Assembly (NCBI GenBank): GCA_965263345.1
Contig: CBDHHC010000024.1
Coordinates: forward strand, 682,001 to 746,000
Reading direction: 5' to 3'
From: CBDHHC01 sp965263345
GTDB lineage: Bacteria > Pseudomonadota > Alphaproteobacteria > Rhizobiales > CBDHHC01
Length of the DNA stretch: 64,000 nt
A model generated the notes under the pieces. The model ran no database searches, was not told the DNA's origin, and saw nothing but the letters and a program-made list of their open reading frames with translations. The position numbers and the translations under genes were made by a program. Below are positions 1-8,048 of this stretch, in pieces. Position 1 is the first letter of the stretch; every line of letters starts with the position of its first letter.

Positions 1-397
1 GAGAATGATCATCCCGGGCAAGTCCAACACCTGTACTGTAATAAAGTATTTGAAATCCGCTAAATCCTGTAAACACAATCACAAGGCTTAACGCTAACCA
101 CAAATGAACAGAAATTGGTATTGAAGGAATAAAGAGAAGTAACATACCAATAGCTAGTAAAGCTCCCAAACCTATTGAGATAACAAATCTTTGTGACTTA
201 TCAGATCTCCCAATGATATAACCAAGCAAGGGATCCTGGATAAAGTCAACTGAACGAAGTAAAAGCAAAATCACTCCAAGTGTTCCAACATCAATCCCAT
301 GTAAGTCGGTATAAAGTTTAGGAACGTGAATATAAATCGGAGGGCCAGCAAAAGCTAAAATTGCTCCAAAAGCTGCATAGCGAAATAACACTGTCAA
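1..397 (-). CDS. MFS transporter, GPH/MFS_2-like (partial)
   Basis: This frame runs off the left edge of the window, so only the N-terminal ~130 residues are present. They form alternating hydrophobic segments typical of a major facilitator. The loop between the second and third segments reads RSVDFIQDPLLGYIIGRSDK, which matches the D-x-x-x-DP-x-x-G-x-x-x-x-R signature of melibiose/sugar-cation symporter relatives (MFS_2). No ATG lies between the upstream in-frame stop and the conserved region, so TTG at 397 is the likely start, with GTG at 391 as an alternative. It begins about 25 bases after the methyltransferase stop and is probably the last gene of that operon. The substrate cannot be predicted. 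MFS genes in this context accompany CFA-like lipid-modification clusters in other alphaproteobacteria (recalled, not checked). Confidence 0.72.
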   Translation of the reverse strand, partial: MTVLFRYAAFGAILAFAGPPIYIHVPKLYTDLHGIDVGTLGVILLLLRSVDFIQDPLLGYIIGRSDKSQRFVISIGLGALLAIGMLLLFIPSIPISVHLWLALSLVIVFTGFSGFQILYYSTGVGLARDDHS

Positions 398-422
398 GCC
401 CCACTTGTTTATTTGTTAAGGG

Positions 423-1583
423 TTAGGTATGACGTAGCTCAATATGAATCACATCTGTTCTAGATACGGCAAAAGAAGCGGCACAGATCTCTAAATAAAA
501 CTGCCAACTCCTGAAAAAACTTTCTGTAAATCCTAATTTAAAAATATCTTCTTTAGCGGAATGAAACCGGCCCAGCCATTCTCTCAAAGTACGTGCATAG
601 TCCTGTCCAAAACGAAATAAATTCTCTGCCTCTAAACCAGAACCTTTTGCAAGTTCATTTATTTTCCCGGGAGAAATCAACATTCCACCAGGAAAAGTAT
701 AATGACGAATAAAATCAGAACGTTTTCGATAGTCTGGGAAATGGTCATCTTCTACAATAATAGCTTGTATTGATGCTCTTCCATAATCAGCAAGTGACGA
801 CTTGATAGCTGAAAAATATTTTGGCCAATAGCGTTCTCCAACGGCTTCGATCATTTCAATAGAAACAATTGCATCAAACTTGCCTTTGACTTCTCTATAA
901 TCTCTTAGAACAATATCGGCTTGGTTGCCCAACCTATTTTGTGCATATTCTAACTGTGCTTGAGATATAGTCAGCCCTGTAACATGACGTCCTTCTTTTG
1001 CTGCTCGCTCAGCGAAACCACCCCAACCACAACCTATCTCTAAGATATTCTCTCCACAATTTTTGATGGTATTGAGCAAACGATCGTATTTTTTATTTTG
1101 AGCATCAACCAAATTATCCGTTTTATCTGAATATAACGCACTGGAATATGTCATCGTATCATCCAGCCACAATTTATAAAAATCATTACTCACGTCATAA
1201 TGTGCCTGAATATTTTTACGACTGCCTTTACGGTTATTCCTGCGCAAAAAACGATCCATAAAAACAAGAATAAATTTATTTAAAAATGACCCATTAATTT
1301 CGCTATCAAAAATATCTCTGTTGAGAAATGCAACCTTCACAATATTCTCAATACTCGTGCTGTCCCACAAACCTGCAATATATGTTTCGCCTAAACCAAT
1401 ATCTCCACGAGCAGCTAAAGATGTTAATACTCCCCAGTCACGTATATGAATATCCGCTTCAGGTTGTCCTGATCCAAATTGATGGACTTTGCCATAAGGA
1501 TCTGTAATATGAAAGGTCCCCACTTTTATTTTCTCACAAGTCTCGAAAAAATAATTAGCGATTTTTGGATATGTTAGACTCAT
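423..1583 (-). CDS. Cyclopropane-fatty-acid-synthase-like SAM methyltransferase
   Basis: 386 residues with the CFA/mycolic-acid synthase architecture. There is an N-terminal lipid-binding region, an HYDVSNDFY motif around residue 128, the SAM-binding motif LEIGCGWGG at 181-189, and SIEMIEAVG at 241-249. The last motif aligns with the E-H-V-G catalytic segment of canonical CFA synthases but has Ala in place of His. That is a feature of the CFA-like clade found beside FAD amine oxidases, so the product may be a methylated fatty acid and not a cyclopropane. It likely transfers a methyl group from SAM to unsaturated acyl chains of membrane phospholipids. Its ATG overlaps the DUF1365 stop by 4 bases, indicating translational coupling. 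The enzyme family is certain; the exact lipid product is not. Confidence 0.9.
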   Translation of the reverse strand: MSLTYPKIANYFFETCEKIKVGTFHITDPYGKVHQFGSGQPEADIHIRDWGVLTSLAARGDIGLGETYIAGLWDSTSIENIVKVAFLNRDIFDSEINGSFLNKFILVFMDRFLRRNNRKGSRKNIQAHYDVSNDFYKLWLDDTMTYSSALYSDKTDNLVDAQNKKYDRLLNTIKNCGENILEIGCGWGGFAERAAKEGRHVTGLTISQAQLEYAQNRLGNQADIVLRDYREVKGKFDAIVSIEMIEAVGERYWPKYFSAIKSSLADYGRASIQAIIVEDDHFPDYRKRSDFIRHYTFPGGMLISPGKINELAKGSGLEAENLFRFGQDYARTLREWLGRFHSAKEDIFKLGFTESFFRSWQFYLEICAASFAVSRTDVIHIELRHT

Positions 1584-2356
1584 CGAGATATTTCCTCTAC
1601 AGGCGGCTCTGTCCTATCACGATACTTCGCGCCCTTAAATGCTAGTTTTAAAGCTTGCCAGTGTATCAATGCAAAAACCCGAAGTGAGCCTATTGGATAA
1701 CGTAGAAACATCCTCAAAAGCGACCAATCTGACATTATTTCACATTGCCCTGTTATGCTAGCATATAACCCATCATGCTCTCCTCGCCTATAATCAATCC
1801 ATACACCGATGCGATTATACGAAAAATAAAACCTGAAGGTATATTGACCTTCTATTTCCTGAAAAGGAGAAACATGAAAAACTTTTCTTGACTGCAATCT
1901 ATCATCTTTTGCAATCGGTCTAAAGTCATCATGAAAACAGATATAACTATGTTTATCGCCAAAAGTATTATTAACTTCCGCAATGACAGCAATAAGATTA
2001 TCTTTTTTATTTACAAAAAACCAAAAGCTAACTGGATTAAAAGCATAACCCAAAACCCGTGGCTGTGTGAATAACCATATGGTGCAATCTGAGATATCTA
2101 TATTATAGTCTTTGGCAATCCCGCTAAGCCAATTATAAGCATTTGTGCCGCCAGCCCCATAGTCTTTGTCTTTAAGACATATAATATTATTTTTATTTCT
2201 AGAAAACAATCTGGTTTCAGTGATACACTTTTCGGATATTGGTAGCAAAATACAGTCTAAATTATATTTAAACTTATTTTTAATCTCTCCATAACGTCCG
2301 TGATATGTCACTGACCTAACAATCTTTGGCGAGCGATTTGATAGTTCTACTCCCAT
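1580..2356 (-). CDS. DUF1365 family protein
   Basis: 258 residues, recognised as DUF1365 by the N-terminal stretch around SVTYHGRYGEIKNKFKYNL, the central YAFNPVSFWF motif (near residue 105) and the KVFHVSPF motif (near 160). These are the family landmarks. No catalytic function is established for the family from sequence alone. It is almost always encoded between a FAD-dependent amine oxidase-like protein and a CFA-like methyltransferase, and both neighbours are present here in that order. The ends overlap both neighbours (10 bases with the oxidoreductase, 4 with the methyltransferase), so the three proteins are made from one transcript and probably act in one fatty-acid modification pathway. 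Confidence 0.88.
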   Translation of the reverse strand: MGVELSNRSPKIVRSVTYHGRYGEIKNKFKYNLDCILLPISEKCITETRLFSRNKNNIICLKDKDYGAGGTNAYNWLSGIAKDYNIDISDCTIWLFTQPRVLGYAFNPVSFWFFVNKKDNLIAVIAEVNNTFGDKHSYICFHDDFRPIAKDDRLQSRKVFHVSPFQEIEGQYTFRFYFSYNRIGVWIDYRRGEHDGLYASITGQCEIMSDWSLLRMFLRYPIGSLRVFALIHWQALKLAFKGAKYRDRTEPPVEEISR

Positions 2357-3651
2357 GGAATTTGTATACCCATGCTCTTTGCAACATTCACAGCACTCAA
2401 CAGACCATCCTCATGGAACCCATACCGGGTATAGGCGCCACAATACCATGTCGAACGCTTACCTTGAAGAGAAGGAAGTTTACCCTGGGCTTCAATTGCT
2501 AACTGATCAAATTGCGGATGATAAAAAACAGTCTCATCAAATATATATTTTTCTTCTATTTCCTCTATGGGATTAAGTGTTACAAATAAAGGAACGTCAT
2601 TGGGAATTGATTGTAATCTATTCATCCAATAAGTTAAAGGAATAGCATATTCTACATGCTTTGAATGTCCTTTGTATACCCAACTTGCCCAGCAGGATTT
2701 TCGCTTAGGCATATAGCTCGCATCATCATGCAAATAAGCTTTATTAGCTTTGTATTTCAGAGCACCTAAAATTTGTTGTTCTTCTTCATGTGGGTGAGCG
2801 AGCATAGCCAAAGCTTGATCAGAATGACAACCAAAAACAACTTCATCAAATTCTTCTAATTCACAACCTTTGATATAAACACTAACTTTCTTGTTTTCTC
2901 GAATAACAGAAATAACTTCTGCACCTAATCGAATATCCACCCCTTTAGCAAGCATTGCCTGCTCTATACGCATAACATATTCTCTGGAACCACCGTCGAC
3001 AGTCCACCATTGAGGTTGGTCGTTAATGGTCAGCAACCCATGATTATCAAAAAATCGCGTAAAAGTTTTAGCTGGGAAGGATAACATATCTTTTGGAGCT
3101 GTACTCCAAATAGCGCCCGAAATTGGTAAAAGAAAATAATTCCGAAACCAATCTCTCATATTCAATTTATCTAACAACTCACCCGTTGTGAGGTTGGCAC
3201 CATTTGCTGTTGTCAAGGCAAGATTGTTAAAACGAAAAATATCTCGTAACATCATCAAAAAGTTTGGATGTAACATATTTCGTTTCTGTGCAAAAATAGC
3301 TCTTAAAGTCTGCAAACCATATTCTATACGTCCATCATTTATACTCGCAGCAAAAGACATATCGCTTTTTTTAACAGGAACATTTAAAAGTTCAAATAGT
3401 CCTGTCAAATGAGGGTAATTACGATAGTTAAATACAATAAAACCAGTATCAACAGGAACCTGGCGGCCTCGTCCTGCAAATAAAGTCCGAGCATGCCCAC
3501 CGAGACGTTTCTCAGATTCAAATAACGTTACTTTATACTTATCTGATAGAAGATATGCAGCGCCTAAACCAGATATCCCAGCACCAATGACCGCAATTTT
3601 TTTATGCTTCAAATTCTCATTTTTTTGCGAAGCACAAGAAGCTGAAACCAT
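2347..3651 (-). CDS. FAD-dependent amine-oxidase-like oxidoreductase
   Basis: 434 residues. The N-terminal Rossmann motif IAVIGAGISGLGAAYLL (about residues 19-35) is followed by an acidic residue ending the second strand (LFESE) and the RLGGHARTL motif. This is the FAD-binding signature of the NAD(P)-binding-8/amine oxidase family. Conserved downstream blocks include VDTGFIVFNYRNYPHL and a C-terminal YCGAYTRYGFHEDGL flavin-contacting segment. It is the first gene of the lipid-modification operon. An AGGTGG ribosome site sits 5 bases before the ATG at 3651. Members of this group probably desaturate or oxidise acyl chains, but no substrate can be read from the sequence. Confidence 0.87.
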   Translation of the reverse strand: MVSASCASQKNENLKHKKIAVIGAGISGLGAAYLLSDKYKVTLFESEKRLGGHARTLFAGRGRQVPVDTGFIVFNYRNYPHLTGLFELLNVPVKKSDMSFAASINDGRIEYGLQTLRAIFAQKRNMLHPNFLMMLRDIFRFNNLALTTANGANLTTGELLDKLNMRDWFRNYFLLPISGAIWSTAPKDMLSFPAKTFTRFFDNHGLLTINDQPQWWTVDGGSREYVMRIEQAMLAKGVDIRLGAEVISVIRENKKVSVYIKGCELEEFDEVVFGCHSDQALAMLAHPHEEEQQILGALKYKANKAYLHDDASYMPKRKSCWASWVYKGHSKHVEYAIPLTYWMNRLQSIPNDVPLFVTLNPIEEIEEKYIFDETVFYHPQFDQLAIEAQGKLPSLQGKRSTWYCGAYTRYGFHEDGLLSAVNVAKSMGIQIPWE

Positions 3652-3685
3652 TTAATCCACCTGTGTTTATTTTTTATAACATATG

Positions 3686-3711
3686 TACGCGGATTTTCTT
3701 TCATTGGATCT
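3686..3711 (-). promoter_or_regulatory. Candidate ECF (RpoE/ChrR-type) promoter
   Basis: Read on the minus strand, AGATCC (3711-3706) is separated by 16 bases from CGTA (3689-3686). This resembles the TGATCC / CGTA promoter of alphaproteobacterial RpoE-ChrR (ECF11) sigma factors. It ends about 35 bases before the ATG at 3651, leaving a leader of roughly 25-30 bases that contains the AGGTGG ribosome site. The same three-gene module is a known singlet-oxygen-response target in Rhodobacter sphaeroides (recalled). The first base of the -35 differs from the consensus. Confidence 0.5.
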
Positions 3712-3842
3712 TGATGATCATAAAAAATAACAAAAATCCCTGGCAAGTCTACTTTCCTGCAATATGCTTCTCATTATGTGTATGGAATTTTAACTAAACA
3801 ACTTTTTGTTGTATCTCAGATATGACTGAAAGAAGCCAGGTT

Positions 3843-4532
3843 TCAATCGTCACCATTGCCTTCATCGCCGTCATCATTGTCATCATCGCCACCACTATTT
3901 CCAGTATTACCGCCACCGCCATCACTATCATTGTTACTCACAAGACCATCTGTATCAGCACAAGTACGACCAGGTACAATTGCTGTATGATTTAATGGTG
4001 TATTTTGTGAATAAACTCCGAATATTGAAGTATACCTATATTGAACAAAACCAACGATAAAACAAGGGTTCGAAATAGGGTTATCAGAAACCTGACCTGT
4101 TTCTGCAGTAGTAAAAAAAGTAATGTTAATATCTGAAGCATCACCACCAGCAGTACAATTGGCACCAGACGATGTAATATTACAACTAAAATCCTGAGAC
4201 AAAGCATTATTATTATCTCTGGTAACTCTTCTCAGAACAATAGTAGGCACCACAGTAGCATTACTAAAATAAGGTTCTAATAAAGAACGTACAACATGAT
4301 ACATATCCGAAACATCAGTCTGTGTGACATCTGACGTTTTTGCAATAATACCAGAAATTGAATAAGCTGCAGCCTTAACACGACGTTTAAGTGTAAAGCC
4401 ATCCGAAATTTCAACGACACCAATAAGCAAGGGCAAAAATACGAAAATAAAGACAAGAGCTAAAGAGATTAGAGAAATTCCATTCTCTGAGTCTCTAAAC
4501 TTTTTGAGATATTTTATAATGTGTATTTTCAT
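3843..4532 (-). CDS. TadE-like pseudopilin with acidic Gly/Asp-rich tail
   Basis: 229 residues. A short basic N-terminus leads into a processing-site-like segment ENGISLISLAL and one transmembrane helix, then a region resembling the TadE/TadG pilin fold. The invariant Glu that follows the Gly in type IV prepilins (G-x4-E) is Ser here. The last ~30 residues are almost entirely Asp, Gly, Asn and Ser, encoded by a low-complexity stretch at 3843-3940. It lies 14 bases downstream of the short Tad protein and belongs to the Tad pilus locus. A minor pilin-like role at the cell surface is inferred; the acidic tail could bind cations. Confidence 0.72.
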   Translation of the reverse strand: MKIHIIKYLKKFRDSENGISLISLALVFIFVFLPLLIGVVEISDGFTLKRRVKAAAYSISGIIAKTSDVTQTDVSDMYHVVRSLLEPYFSNATVVPTIVLRRVTRDNNNALSQDFSCNITSSGANCTAGGDASDINITFFTTAETGQVSDNPISNPCFIVGFVQYRYTSIFGVYSQNTPLNHTAIVPGRTCADTDGLVSNNDSDGGGGNTGNSGGDDDNDDGDEGNGDD

Positions 4533-4546
4533 AAGTTTATTTCTTA

Positions 4547-4960
4547 TCAGTTGTTAATACGATTATTGAACAATAACAGTGTTTTATCAAGATCAATCCC
4601 AGCATTAACCTGAACACTACCTTCATTTGGTGTAAGCGTTACATTAACTGTAAGGGACTCTTTATTATCATTTGTTAAAACAGATGCATCTCTTAAATAA
4701 AAACTGATATATTCTCGGGCGATAGCCTCAGCATTTTCTTGCGACATTTGAGTAAAATCTGGTTGTTTGGCAATAGCAATTGCAGCTGCATCAATACCGT
4801 TCTGCAATGTTCTCTTAGCCAATTGCCAACGACTAAAATCAACAGCAACAGCAATCGTTATGATAATAGGAACAACTACAAAAACTGTAAGAACCAAAAT
4901 CGCTGCCCTAGAATCTTTATGGAAATTCAAGATCTTATGTTTCAATGATTTAAACATCAT
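4547..4960 (-). CDS. Short TadG-N-like (Flp pilus assembly) protein
   Basis: 137 residues. The N-terminal 50 residues match the start of TadG proteins: a charged leader, a hydrophobic helix (AAILVLTVFVVVPIIITIAV), then AVDFSRWQLAKRTLQNGIDAAAIAIA. Full-length TadG proteins carry several hundred more residues, usually with a von Willebrand domain. This one stops after about 85 more residues with a small beta-rich segment, so it is either a dedicated minor component or a reduced copy. It is first in a two-gene minus-strand unit diverging from the long vWA protein at 5163, which supports a role in the same pilus. There is no frameshift evidence. Confidence 0.7.
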   Translation of the reverse strand: MMFKSLKHKILNFHKDSRAAILVLTVFVVVPIIITIAVAVDFSRWQLAKRTLQNGIDAAAIAIAKQPDFTQMSQENAEAIAREYISFYLRDASVLTNDNKESLTVNVTLTPNEGSVQVNAGIDLDKTLLLFNNRINN

Positions 4961-5162
4961 CCCACCCGAGTTCTAATCATACAATCTTCATAAAAAAAGT
5001 TGCAAAAATATCTCATATTATGGATCAATATAAAGAGATAAATGTATATAATAAAGATAAAATATTGGATATTGAATTATATTATAAACAGTTTAAAAAT
5101 AACCTCTGAATCAACGCAAAATTAAGATAAAGATACAATTTTTGAAATTTAATGGTTTGGGT

Positions 5163-6899
5163 ATGCAGAAAATCAAAAAGTTATTTTATACCAAGTTTTT
5201 AGGGAAGTTTCATAAATTTTTTAATGACACGACTGGCGCAATGATGCCTGAATTTGCAATTGCAGCTTTACCTTATCTTCTCGTTGTCTTTGGAACACTA
5301 CAAGTCGGAATGCTATACTGGGCCAATCTTGAACTTGAAAATGCGACCAATGATGCTGCACGTCTTGTTCTAACAGGGCAACAACCAGATGAAAATACGT
5401 TCAAACAATATATATGCAGTAAATCGGTAATGCTAAATATATCAAATTGCCAATCAGCTCTTACCGTCGATATTCGCCCTTTAAATGGTGGTTTTAGTAC
5501 AATTGATACAGGTTTTAATCCGTTGTCAGATGATGAAGACCAATCAAATGACAACAATAACAGCACCTATCAGAACATCAATGGTGATAGTGTAGCAATT
5601 GTAACAGTATTTTATCGCTGGTCTCCAATTGTGGGGATTTTAAGAGGAAATTTAACAAATGGAGATTATGCCCTAAGAGCTTCTGTAGCAATGCGCACAG
5701 AACCATTCACAAGTGTAAGCCCCTTTCAATTTGCATCAAGCTCTTCAGGCGGAAGTATTGAAAAAGACGACAGAACTCTGACGGTTCCTACATTAACCAG
5801 GGCTGTAAGACAAGACGAATTCGTAGAAACAGCATTAATGCTTGATATAACTGGATCAATGTCAGGTGATTTAGCAAGCTTAAAAACTGCTGCCAGCTCA
5901 TTTGTTACGACCTTATTACCTAATGGCAGTGCACAAAGTTCAAATAACGGATTAAAGAAAGTAAGAATTGCTCTTGTGCCATACTCTGAAAATGTAAATG
6001 TGCAAGGTATTGTGGGGAGTGTTAGGAAAGCGTCTGCAAGAGTTAAAAAAATACAAAATAATAATGCTTATTTTCGATATGCCAATAATTGCGTTTCAGA
6101 GCGTGTTGGTGCAGCAAATTTTAATGATGCTGCACCTGACTCACAAGGACGTAAATTAGATCCTGTATACATACCACTGACAACAGGACCTGGAAGTCAA
6201 ACAGAACAAATCGAAACAATCATAACACCTTTAAATAATAACGCCAATCCAACAATCCAGGATATTGCCAACCTACCCGACTCAGCTCTTGAAAACCGCC
6301 TAAGTGAACAACAATTTCTGGATTTAACAGATTACTTAGCCAGTATAGGTGATTGTGAAGAAGGACCAAATGATAACTCCAGCGTTGTACCACTTACAGA
6401 TAACTCAACATTTCTAACTGATCGAATTAACAGTTTAACAACTGGCGGATGGACAGCAGGACATTTAGGAACCGCATGGGCTTGGTATACACTTTCACCA
6501 AATTGGGCAAGCATTTGGCCAGCTGACAACCAACCTCAACCTTACAATACACCCAATCTCACAAAAATAGCTGTTCTAATGACAGACGGCCAGTATAACA
6601 TTGATTATACAGGGGGAATTGACAGCTTCACCCTTGGATCAAACTCACCAAATGGAAACTCAGATACACAAGCAGATAGTCTTTGCGCTAATATGAAAGC
6701 AGCTGGCATAACTGTTTATGCAATATTTTATGGCCCAACTTCAACTGATCCAAATAATAAAACGCAAGCAGAACTTACAATGGAACAATGTGCAACCAGT
6801 ACAACAAACCATTTCTTTACACCTAGTACAACTGATGAGTTGCAAACGGCTTTCGCTGACATTGCACAAGAAATTAATAAATTAAGACTATCCAAATAA
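5163..6899 (+). CDS. tadG: TadG-like pilus protein with von Willebrand A domain
   Basis: About 578 residues. The N-terminus has a prepilin-like GAMMPEFAIAALPYLL segment, retaining the conserved Glu, followed by NATNDAARLVLTGQ. This is typical of TadE/TadG. A von Willebrand factor A domain fills the C-terminal two thirds, with an LMLDITGSMSGDL metal-ion site (Asp about residue 228; Thr replaces the middle Ser of the usual D-x-S-x-S) and a later VLMTDGQYN strand. The C-terminal TTDELQTAFADIAQEINKL is the usual ending of TadG proteins. ATG at 5163 is preferred over TTG at 5142 because no good ribosome site supports the TTG. It probably anchors or organises the Flp pilus in the envelope. The prepilin peptidase gene follows on the same strand. 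Confidence 0.85.
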   Translation: MQKIKKLFYTKFLGKFHKFFNDTTGAMMPEFAIAALPYLLVVFGTLQVGMLYWANLELENATNDAARLVLTGQQPDENTFKQYICSKSVMLNISNCQSALTVDIRPLNGGFSTIDTGFNPLSDDEDQSNDNNNSTYQNINGDSVAIVTVFYRWSPIVGILRGNLTNGDYALRASVAMRTEPFTSVSPFQFASSSSGGSIEKDDRTLTVPTLTRAVRQDEFVETALMLDITGSMSGDLASLKTAASSFVTTLLPNGSAQSSNNGLKKVRIALVPYSENVNVQGIVGSVRKASARVKKIQNNNAYFRYANNCVSERVGAANFNDAAPDSQGRKLDPVYIPLTTGPGSQTEQIETIITPLNNNANPTIQDIANLPDSALENRLSEQQFLDLTDYLASIGDCEEGPNDNSSVVPLTDNSTFLTDRINSLTTGGWTAGHLGTAWAWYTLSPNWASIWPADNQPQPYNTPNLTKIAVLMTDGQYNIDYTGGIDSFTLGSNSPNGNSDTQADSLCANMKAAGITVYAIFYGPTSTDPNNKTQAELTMEQCATSTTNHFFTPSTTDELQTAFADIAQEINKLRLSK

Positions 6900-6939
6900 A
6901 GCGTTTTACTTATAAGAAATAGTCTTTAAAAAATAGAAT

Positions 6940-7443
6940 ATGGACACATTACTTCTAATAGCTTTCCAACTGTTTTTCATCAGTTGCATCACTTATTCCA
7001 TGATAAGTGATTTTCGCAATTTACGCATACCAAATTGGGTGTCCATAGCTCTTCTCATTGGCTTCATCCCCTATGCTATTATATATTGGGAAACGATCAG
7101 ATTAAGCGATCAAATAACCTATGCAGCTATTGTCTTTGGAGTAACTTTCATACTCTTTGTTATTAATATGTTTGGGGCAGGAGATGTGAAAATACTTTCA
7201 GCTATAACACTCTGGACACCACCACATTTACTCGCAGCACTTCTTTTATCCGTTGCATTTTTAGGTGGGATATTGGCTCTTACACTCATAATAATGAAAT
7301 ATTTTTTAAAATCCAAAGAACTCTCAGAAATAAAAAATAAAACCTTCAGACGCATAGCAAGTTTTGCAAAGAAAGGAGCTATGCCTTATGGGATCCCAAT
7401 AGGGTTGGCTGCTTTATTAATTATCCCAGCCAACCTCGGATAG
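6940..7443 (+). CDS. cpaA: Prepilin peptidase, CpaA/TadV type
   Basis: 167 residues and strongly hydrophobic, with about five membrane segments. The two catalytic aspartates of the A24 aspartic peptidase family are visible: Asp24 in MISDFRNLRIPNWVS and Asp82 in FGAGDVKI (GxGD). It lacks the N-terminal methyltransferase half of large PilD enzymes, as is normal for TadV/CpaA. It processes the Flp prepilin and probably the TadE/TadG-like pseudopilins at the inner membrane. It follows tadG by 40 bases and likely shares its transcript. It converges on tadD, and a 9-bp inverted repeat lies in between. Confidence 0.9.
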   Translation: MDTLLLIAFQLFFISCITYSMISDFRNLRIPNWVSIALLIGFIPYAIIYWETIRLSDQITYAAIVFGVTFILFVINMFGAGDVKILSAITLWTPPHLLAALLLSVAFLGGILALTLIIMKYFLKSKELSEIKNKTFRRIASFAKKGAMPYGIPIGLAALLIIPANLG

Positions 7444-7445
7444 AA

Positions 7446-7469
7446 GACCAGTTTTTAATGAAACTGGTC
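7446..7469. terminator. Bidirectional hairpin between cpaA and tadD
   Basis: A perfect 9-bp inverted repeat, GACCAGTTT / AAACTGGTC, with a 6-base loop sits between two convergent genes. Neither side has a strong T tract, so it may be a weak terminator or a 3'-end stabilising hairpin. Confidence 0.6.
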
Positions 7470-7482
7470 AGAAAAAGGCGTC

Positions 7483-7977
7483 TTATGCACCTTTACCTTC
7501 TTTAGCTTTTTTTAAGACATTCAGATTATTGATAATCATCTTATTACCTGGATCTTTTTTCAGAGCAGCCTCTAAAGTTTTACGGGCATTATCTGTTTCA
7601 CCACGCAGCAAATAATGATATCCAAGATTATTCAATACAGTTGGCGTAAACCCAACAAGCTTAATCACGATATCATAAGATCTATTCGCATTATCAAATC
7701 GTTTCAGTCTGTCATATGTCGCAGCAAGACCTAACCATGAACTTGCATCTTTTGGATCTTCTTCAACTGCAGCACGGTAATATTTCTCAGCATTACCATA
7801 ATCACCATTACGAAATGCAATTTTTGCTTTTTCACTTGGCTTTTCATGGCCAGATTTTTGAATCCAATTAGGCAATTTGTCTGAATAAGCGGTCAATTCA
7901 CCGTTAATCTGGTTTTTATCACACGCTGCGATCAATGGCACAAGCGCTAGAATAAACAATATACGTAGGCCAGTCAT
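7483..7977 (-). CDS. tadD: TadD-like TPR lipoprotein
   Basis: 164 residues. The N-terminal signal ends in a lipobox, LIAAC (Cys about residue 19). Asp follows the Cys, a residue that in enterobacteria favours inner-membrane retention. The rest is tetratricopeptide helices (GNAEKYYRAAVEEDPKDASSW, YDRLKRFDNANRSYDIVIKL, LRGETDNARKTLEAALKKDPG). TadD-type TPR lipoproteins assist assembly of the Flp pilus and secretin. It is the last gene of the minus-strand tad series, 71 bases after tadC. Confidence 0.87.
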   Translation of the reverse strand: MTGLRILFILALVPLIAACDKNQINGELTAYSDKLPNWIQKSGHEKPSEKAKIAFRNGDYGNAEKYYRAAVEEDPKDASSWLGLAATYDRLKRFDNANRSYDIVIKLVGFTPTVLNNLGYHYLLRGETDNARKTLEAALKKDPGNKMIINNLNVLKKAKEGKGA

Positions 7978-8048
7978 CGATTGTTCCCCCTAAATTCTAT
8001 TTTTCGAACAATAACTCTTAACTCTAATTTAACATACTCATCAACTAG

